A stretch of 10,027 nt of DNA from Oceanospirillaceae bacterium UBA1126 (GTDB lineage Bacteria > Pseudomonadota > Gammaproteobacteria > Pseudomonadales > Balneatricaceae), in assembly GCA_002312935.1 (NCBI GenBank), contig DCAT01000116.1, forward strand, positions 1 through 10,027. The letters are read 5' to 3'. Shown here piece by piece: positions 6,319-10,027 of this stretch (position 1 is the first letter of the stretch; each line of letters starts with the position of its first letter). The notes beneath the pieces are model-generated. The model saw only the letters and a list, made by a program, of their open reading frames with translations, had not been told where the DNA came from and ran no database searches. The position numbers and the translations under genes were made by a program.

Positions 6319-7437
6319 GTGGCACTTGAGCCTATAGAACCGCAACAATACCAAACGCTACTAGACGCTAAAAGTGAACAGATTAGAAGTCGCTTTGACG
6401 AGTTAGGCAGTTTTTCCTCAGGCCTTGAGTTAGACGTATTCTCATCTAAGCCAGAAAATTACCGCATGCGAGCAGAGTTTCGTATGTGGCATGAGGGAGA
6501 TGACTTATTTTATGCTATGTTTCCACCAGGTAATAAATATCAGCCCATTCGTATAGAGTCCTTTCCTCAAGCCAGTGAGCGAATAAATGACCTAATGATA
6601 CCCTTACTGGTAGGCATTAAAACGTCGCCTGTGTTGAGTAAAAAGTTATTCCAAATAGACTTTTTAAGTAGTCAACGTGGTGAAGTTCTTGTTAGCCTTT
6701 TGTACCATAAGCAACTAGAAGACGATTGGTTAGTGCTTGCTGAAGCCCTGCGTATTGAACTGGGTATTAATATTATTGGTCGAGCGCGTAAACAAAAGCA
6801 TGTGTTGGGTATTGGCTACATTATGGAAACTCTCGAAGTGCGAGGGCGAAAGTATCATTATCAGCAGATAGAGAATGCATTTACTCAACCTAATGCGGGT
6901 GTTAATGAGCAAATGATCTCTTGGGCTTGTGAGAATGTAGAGCGTTTTGGCCCCATGGACAAACCAGATTTGTTGGAGCTGTACTGTGGTAATGGCAACT
7001 TCACTGTGCCGTTAGCTGCACAGTTTCGCAAAGTAATGGCTACCGAAATTGCTAAATCGTCAGTTAACTCAGCCCATGTTAATTTGATCGAAAATGGCAT
7101 TGATAATGTCACTATTGTGCGTCTGTCCAGCGAAGAAATGACTCAAGCCTTGGCGGGTGTACGCGCCTTTAGGCGCTTAGCAGATGTAGATTTAAGTAGT
7201 TTTAATTTTGGCACTATTTTAGTTGATCCGCCCAGAGCAGGGTTAGACCAAGAAACTTTAGCACTAGTGCAGCAATTTGATCAGGTGGTTTACATTTCTT
7301 GCAACCCAGACACCTTGCTAGAAAACTTACAAGAACTCAAGCAAACCCACGTGCTAAAACGCTTGGCTCTATTTGACCAGTTTCCATATACCCACCATAC
7401 CGAATGCGGTGTGGTGCTGCATAAACGTAATTCATAG
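6319..7437 (+). CDS. trmA: tRNA (uracil-5-)-methyltransferase
   Basis: This SAM-dependent enzyme makes 5-methyluridine (ribothymidine) at position 54 of the tRNA T-loop; the E. coli enzyme also modifies tmRNA. The protein is 372 aa against 366 in E. coli. Visible are the N-terminal RNA-binding part with YRMRAEFRMWHEGDDLFY, the family stretch YRQ/YHYQQ-(I/V)ENAFTQPNAGVN, the SAM-binding motif LLELYCGNGNFT, the VDPPRAGLD motif, the catalytic nucleophile Cys328 in YISCNP, and the general base Glu362 in YTHHTECG. The spacing of 34 residues between Cys and Glu equals that of E. coli Cys324/Glu358. The C-terminal FDQFPYTHH favours TrmA over the 23S rRNA paralogues RlmC and RlmD, which also carry Fe-S cysteines that are absent here. 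It uses a GTG start with a good ribosome binding site. It is divergent from metG and ends 10 nt before mrp, whose ribosome binding site overlaps its stop. Confidence 0.97.
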   Translation: MALEPIEPQQYQTLLDAKSEQIRSRFDELGSFSSGLELDVFSSKPENYRMRAEFRMWHEGDDLFYAMFPPGNKYQPIRIESFPQASERINDLMIPLLVGIKTSPVLSKKLFQIDFLSSQRGEVLVSLLYHKQLEDDWLVLAEALRIELGINIIGRARKQKHVLGIGYIMETLEVRGRKYHYQQIENAFTQPNAGVNEQMISWACENVERFGPMDKPDLLELYCGNGNFTVPLAAQFRKVMATEIAKSSVNSAHVNLIENGIDNVTIVRLSSEEMTQALAGVRAFRRLADVDLSSFNFGTILVDPPRAGLDQETLALVQQFDQVVYISCNPDTLLENLQELKQTHVLKRLALFDQFPYTHHTECGVVLHKRNS

Positions 7438-7447
7438 GATATATCTA

Positions 7448-8275
7448 ATGAGCGACACACGACCAGAAGGCCTTCAAAAAATCAAACACATCGTTGCTAT
7501 AGCGTCTGGCAAGGGTGGTGTAGGCAAATCAACCACTACAGTTAACGTGGCGTTAGCCATGGCTAAAGCAGGTTTTAAAGTTGGTGTCTTAGATGCTGAC
7601 ATTTATGGCCCAAGCCAAGGTTTAATGCTGGGAATTGCTGAAGGCAGTCACCCAGAAACGATGGAAGAAAAGTGGTTTGTACCTATTCAAGCCCATGGCG
7701 TAAGTGTAATGTCTATGGCTTTTTTAGTAGATGCCAACTCACCTATGGTTTGGCGTGGCCCAATGGCAGCAGGTGCATTGCAGCAGATGCTATTACAAAC
7801 AAATTGGGGGGAGTTGGATTACTTGTTTGTTGACATGCCTCCTGGCACTGGTGATATACAATTAACCTTGTGTCAAAAGGCGCAAGTGTCTGGTGCAGTG
7901 ATTGTCACCACCCCACAGGACCTAGCATTGCTTGATGCCCGCAAGGGTATAGAAATGTTTAATAAAGTGAAAGTGCCCGTGTTAGGTATTGTGGAAAATA
8001 TGAGCACTCATGTGTGTAGCCAATGCAATCATGAAGAGGCAATTTTCGGTGCTGGCGGCGGTGATGCGCTAGCCCAAGAGTATAGCACTGACTTGCTTGC
8101 CAGTTTACCATTGAGCATGGCTATTCGTGTGCTTGTTGATGGCGGAACACCCACGGTGGTAGCTGAGCCGCAATCAGCAGCGGCCCATACCTATGTAAAG
8201 TTAGCCCATGCATTAGTGTCAAAGCTTGATGCGACTAGCCAATCCATGCCTAGTATTAGTATAGATGAAGATTAA
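7448..8275 (+). CDS. mrp: Mrp/ApbC-family Fe-S cluster carrier ATPase, short form
   Basis: This is a P-loop ATPase of the Mrp/NBP35 group, which binds a [4Fe-4S] cluster at a dimer interface and hands it to target apoproteins in the cytoplasm. It has 275 aa. Visible are the deviant Walker A GKGGVGKST (21-29), the switch region LDADIYGPSQG, the FVDMPPGTGD Walker B segment, and the cluster ligands Cys190-x-x-Cys193 in ENMSTHVCSQC. The match to E. coli Mrp is close over this whole region, but the N-terminal MIP18/DUF59 domain of about 90-100 residues found in E. coli and Pseudomonas Mrp is missing. The frame can be extended upstream to 7373, but that stretch overlaps trmA and does not look like MIP18. 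ATG 7448 has AGGAT (7436-7440) at 7 nt and is the better start. The adjacent dcd, only 5 nt downstream, suggests co-transcription. Confidence 0.93.
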   Translation: MSDTRPEGLQKIKHIVAIASGKGGVGKSTTTVNVALAMAKAGFKVGVLDADIYGPSQGLMLGIAEGSHPETMEEKWFVPIQAHGVSVMSMAFLVDANSPMVWRGPMAAGALQQMLLQTNWGELDYLFVDMPPGTGDIQLTLCQKAQVSGAVIVTTPQDLALLDARKGIEMFNKVKVPVLGIVENMSTHVCSQCNHEEAIFGAGGGDALAQEYSTDLLASLPLSMAIRVLVDGGTPTVVAEPQSAAAHTYVKLAHALVSKLDATSQSMPSISIDED

Positions 8276-8280
8276 ATCTC

Positions 8281-8865
8281 ATGCGTTTAAGTGATAAAGA
8301 TATTATTGCCGCTTTAAACAGTGGCAAAATTGGAATTGAACCACGGCCTGACGATAGCGTTATTACGGGGGTCAGTGTAGACCTGAGGTTAGGCAATAGC
8401 TTTCGTGTGTTCAAGGCCCATGCCCGTGCGTTTGTAGACGTAAGCGCCAGCCGTGAAGAAATAAACAGTACTCTCGAAGCCATTATGAGTGAAGAGATTG
8501 TTGTTGAGGAAGGTGAGAGCTTTTTTCTACACCCTGGTGAGTTGGCACTGGCCGTTACGCTAGAGTCGATCACTATTCCTGATGATCATGTTGGCTGGCT
8601 AGATGGGCGCTCTTCACTGGCACGATTAGGGCTTATGGTTCATGTTACAGCGCACCGTATTGATCCCGGTTGGAGTGGTGCTATTGTGCTTGAGTGTTTT
8701 AACAGTGGTAAGCTGCCCTTGGCGTTAAAACCTAATATGACTATTGGCGCAATAAATTTCGAAACGCTCTCTAGCCCAGCACTAAGGCCCTACAATAAAC
8801 GGCCCGACGCTAAATACAAACATCAACAAAGCGCTCTAGCAAGCCGTATTGACCAAGACGCCTAG
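8281..8865 (+). CDS. dcd: dCTP deaminase
   Basis: The enzyme converts dCTP to dUTP and ammonia, feeding dUTPase and thymidylate synthase and so dTTP supply. It is a 194-aa homotrimeric enzyme of the dUTPase fold (E. coli Dcd has 193). The sequence is collinear with E. coli Dcd throughout: SVDLRLGN, FYLHPGE-like FFLHPGELALAVTLES, GWLDGRSSLARLGLMVH with Ser111 and Arg115, HRIDPGWSG, and the catalytic Glu138 in VLECFNSGKLPLAL. The C-terminal lid DAKYKHQQSALASRI is complete. This close likeness argues for the monofunctional form rather than the bifunctional dCTP deaminase/dUTPase. It starts 5 nt after the mrp stop and has no strong ribosome binding site of its own, so translation may be coupled to mrp. 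It is the last gene of the trmA-mrp-dcd run. Confidence 0.97.
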   Translation: MRLSDKDIIAALNSGKIGIEPRPDDSVITGVSVDLRLGNSFRVFKAHARAFVDVSASREEINSTLEAIMSEEIVVEEGESFFLHPGELALAVTLESITIPDDHVGWLDGRSSLARLGLMVHVTAHRIDPGWSGAIVLECFNSGKLPLALKPNMTIGAINFETLSSPALRPYNKRPDAKYKHQQSALASRIDQDA

Positions 8866-8883
8866 GCACGGCTAATAGGCAAT

Positions 8884-8909
8884 GTTCAGCTGCTGTCAGG
8901 TCGCTGAAC
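8884..8909. other. Hairpin between the convergent ends of dcd and the TolC-like gene
   Basis: GTTCAGC (8884-8890) and GCTGAAC (8903-8909) form a 7-bp stem with a 12-nt loop in the 56-bp gap. Neither strand has a T-run after it, so it does not qualify as a standard intrinsic terminator. Its location between two converging genes suggests a role in 3'-end formation or mRNA protection, but this is inference. Confidence 0.4.
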
Positions 8910-8921
8910 CGACTGCTACAA

Positions 8922-10027
8922 TTAGTTAAACCATTGGTCCAATTGAGAAAGGTCATCACTGCTTAGTAGGCCGCTGGCTTTTTTGAGGCGCAATTGGTTC
9001 AAAACTAAGTCAAGCCGCGCATTTGCCCAGCTTCTTTGTGCAGAAAAAACTAGTTTTTCAGCATCTAGAATATCACTTAGGTCTCTCAAGCCTAATTCGT
9101 ACTCCGTATTTTTTCCTGCTAAAGAAGCTTGCACTGCTAAGTCTAATTGCACTAACGCCTGAATTTGTTGGCGACTCGTATCAAGGGCTTGATGCCAGCG
9201 TCTAACTTCTTGTTGTGTGGCCTTGAGTAGGGCTTGGCCTTGCTGTTCACTGGCATGCCAGCTTTCTTTGGCCTCTTTAGTTTGGGCTTGATTAAGGCCG
9301 CCGTCATAAAAAGTGCCTGAAACCCCTATAGAGAATGTTTGTGAATCCCCCATAGCACTGCTGTAATTCTTCGCCACAGTGACACTTGCAGTAGGGTACA
9401 TGCTTACATCCTTAACCTGGTAGTTATGGAATGCCTGCCGAGTGGCAGAGCTATTTCTAGCAAGGTCAAGATTATTATCCTGCGCCAAAACAAACCAATT
9501 TTCTAGAGAGTTAGTAGCGATTAGGCTGTCAGCACTAAAGTCACTGCCTAGGGCAGCAAGCTGCTCTGGTAATGCTTGGTTGGTTAAATTCTCAAGATTA
9601 GCTCTGGCTAAGCTTAGGTTTTGCCTAACCTGTAGCAGGTTTACCTGTAATTGTTGAAAGTTGGCCTTTACGTCCTGCAGCTGAATAATACTAGTAATGC
9701 CTAGATCAACTTGTTGCTGAGTTTGTTTTAAACGCTGTTCTGTAGCAGTCACCTCAGCCATGCTTGAAAAAAGTTGGTGCTGTTGTTTGATCACCGCTAC
9801 ATAACGTTCAATAACAGAGAAAATAAGGTTTTGATGGACTTTTTCGAAGCTAATGCGTGCGACAGCAGCAATTTGCTCCGCCACTTTCATACCATAATAT
9901 GCATCCAGTCTTAAAGGCATTGCCACCTGCACTCCATAACTGTGGCTGTTGGAGCGTGCATCTAAAGCTAAATTTTGATTAAGCTTTCCAGTTATTTGTG
10001 GGCTTAGGGCGCTATTGGCTTGCGGGA
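8922..10027 (-). CDS. TolC-family outer-membrane efflux protein, C-terminal part
   Basis: The frame is open to the window edge, so the signal peptide and N-terminal segment lie outside; 367 codons are visible against about 450-490 in full-length members. The TolC internal duplication is recognisable. A first repeat has the strand VAMPLRLDAYYGMK followed by a long helical hairpin with VDLGITSIIQLQDVKA. A second repeat starts with the beta-strand-turn GVSGTFYDGG (around 9299-9316, - strand) and ends with YELGLRDLSDILDAEKLVFSAQRSW. The Gln/Ala/Leu-rich helices and LG-(x)n-D/QLQD turns are typical of the alpha-barrel tunnel. Such proteins are trimeric exit ducts for RND or ABC efflux pumps or type I secretion. 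The partner genes, probably upstream outside the window, would decide which. A GTG at 9932 is not a believable start because coding similarity (ALSPQITGKL, a typical TolC N-terminal strand) continues upstream. Confidence 0.9.
   Translation of the reverse strand, partial: PQANSALSPQITGKLNQNLALDARSNSHSYGVQVAMPLRLDAYYGMKVAEQIAAVARISFEKVHQNLIFSVIERYVAVIKQQHQLFSSMAEVTATEQRLKQTQQQVDLGITSIIQLQDVKANFQQLQVNLLQVRQNLSLARANLENLTNQALPEQLAALGSDFSADSLIATNSLENWFVLAQDNNLDLARNSSATRQAFHNYQVKDVSMYPTASVTVAKNYSSAMGDSQTFSIGVSGTFYDGGLNQAQTKEAKESWHASEQQGQALLKATQQEVRRWHQALDTSRQQIQALVQLDLAVQASLAGKNTEYELGLRDLSDILDAEKLVFSAQRSWANARLDLVLNQLRLKKASGLLSSDDLSQLDQWFN

Noticed and set aside
7373..7447. 25-codon upstream extension of mrp
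   Set aside because: It overlaps the trmA C-terminus (which includes the catalytic Glu region), has no ribosome binding site, and the residues do not resemble the MIP18 domain or any Mrp N-terminus. ATG 7448 has a well-placed AGGAT.
8256..8573. Antisense open frame over the mrp end and dcd (105 codons)
   Set aside because: dcd is intact and clearly conserved; the antisense frame has no ribosome binding site or recognisable product.
8884..8909. Intrinsic terminator for dcd or the TolC-like gene
   Set aside because: The stem is only 7 bp with a 12-nt loop and no T-run on either strand; kept only as a hairpin.

Overview
This window is a stretch of ordinary chromosome from a Gammaproteobacterium, probably an aquatic or marine one related to the Pseudomonas/Oceanospirillales/Cellvibrionales side of the class. 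The evidence is the gene order sucB-lpd-sucC-sucD with a Pseudomonas LpdG-type dihydrolipoyl dehydrogenase inside the operon, the very close match of SucC, SucD, TrmA, MetG and Dcd to their enterobacterial and pseudomonad forms, and a metG locus divergent from mrp-dcd. The genus cannot be fixed from sequence reading alone. I see no transposon, phage, CRISPR, tRNA or rRNA, and no base-composition break that would suggest recent transfer.

Left part (1-4413, + strand): the distal half of a TCA-cycle operon. It holds the 3' end of sucB (E2 of 2-oxoglutarate dehydrogenase), lpd (the E3 component) and sucCD (succinyl-CoA synthetase). Together these turn 2-oxoglutarate into succinyl-CoA and then succinate with nucleotide triphosphate formation. 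A potentially bistable hairpin sits between sucB and lpd. sucD overlaps sucC by 4 nt and has a near-perfect ribosome binding site inside the sucC tail. A perfect 18-bp palindrome flanked by A6 and T5 ends the operon, and also ends metG arriving from the other side.

Middle part (4442-8865): metG (- strand, methionyl-tRNA synthetase, a short form without the C-terminal tRNA-binding domain) is divergent from a + strand run trmA-mrp-dcd. trmA makes ribothymidine-54 in tRNA, mrp encodes an Fe-S cluster carrier ATPase (a short form without the N-terminal MIP18 domain), and dcd encodes dCTP deaminase. The 194-bp metG/trmA spacer carries two perfect TATAAT boxes on opposite strands that are only 22 bp apart, so the promoters probably overlap. 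trmA, mrp and dcd are separated by 10 nt and 5 nt and probably form one transcription unit.

Right part (8922-10027, - strand): the C-terminal part of a TolC-family outer-membrane efflux protein, open at the window edge and convergent with dcd. A 7-bp hairpin without a T-run lies in the 56-bp gap.

I did not find a previously undescribed system. The items most worth a second look are small ones: two conserved enzymes that each lack an accessory domain (MetG, Mrp), the alternative hairpins between sucB and lpd, and the compact metG/trmA control region, where metG has no visible ribosome binding site and a 28-codon ORF ends in an ATGA overlap with its start.
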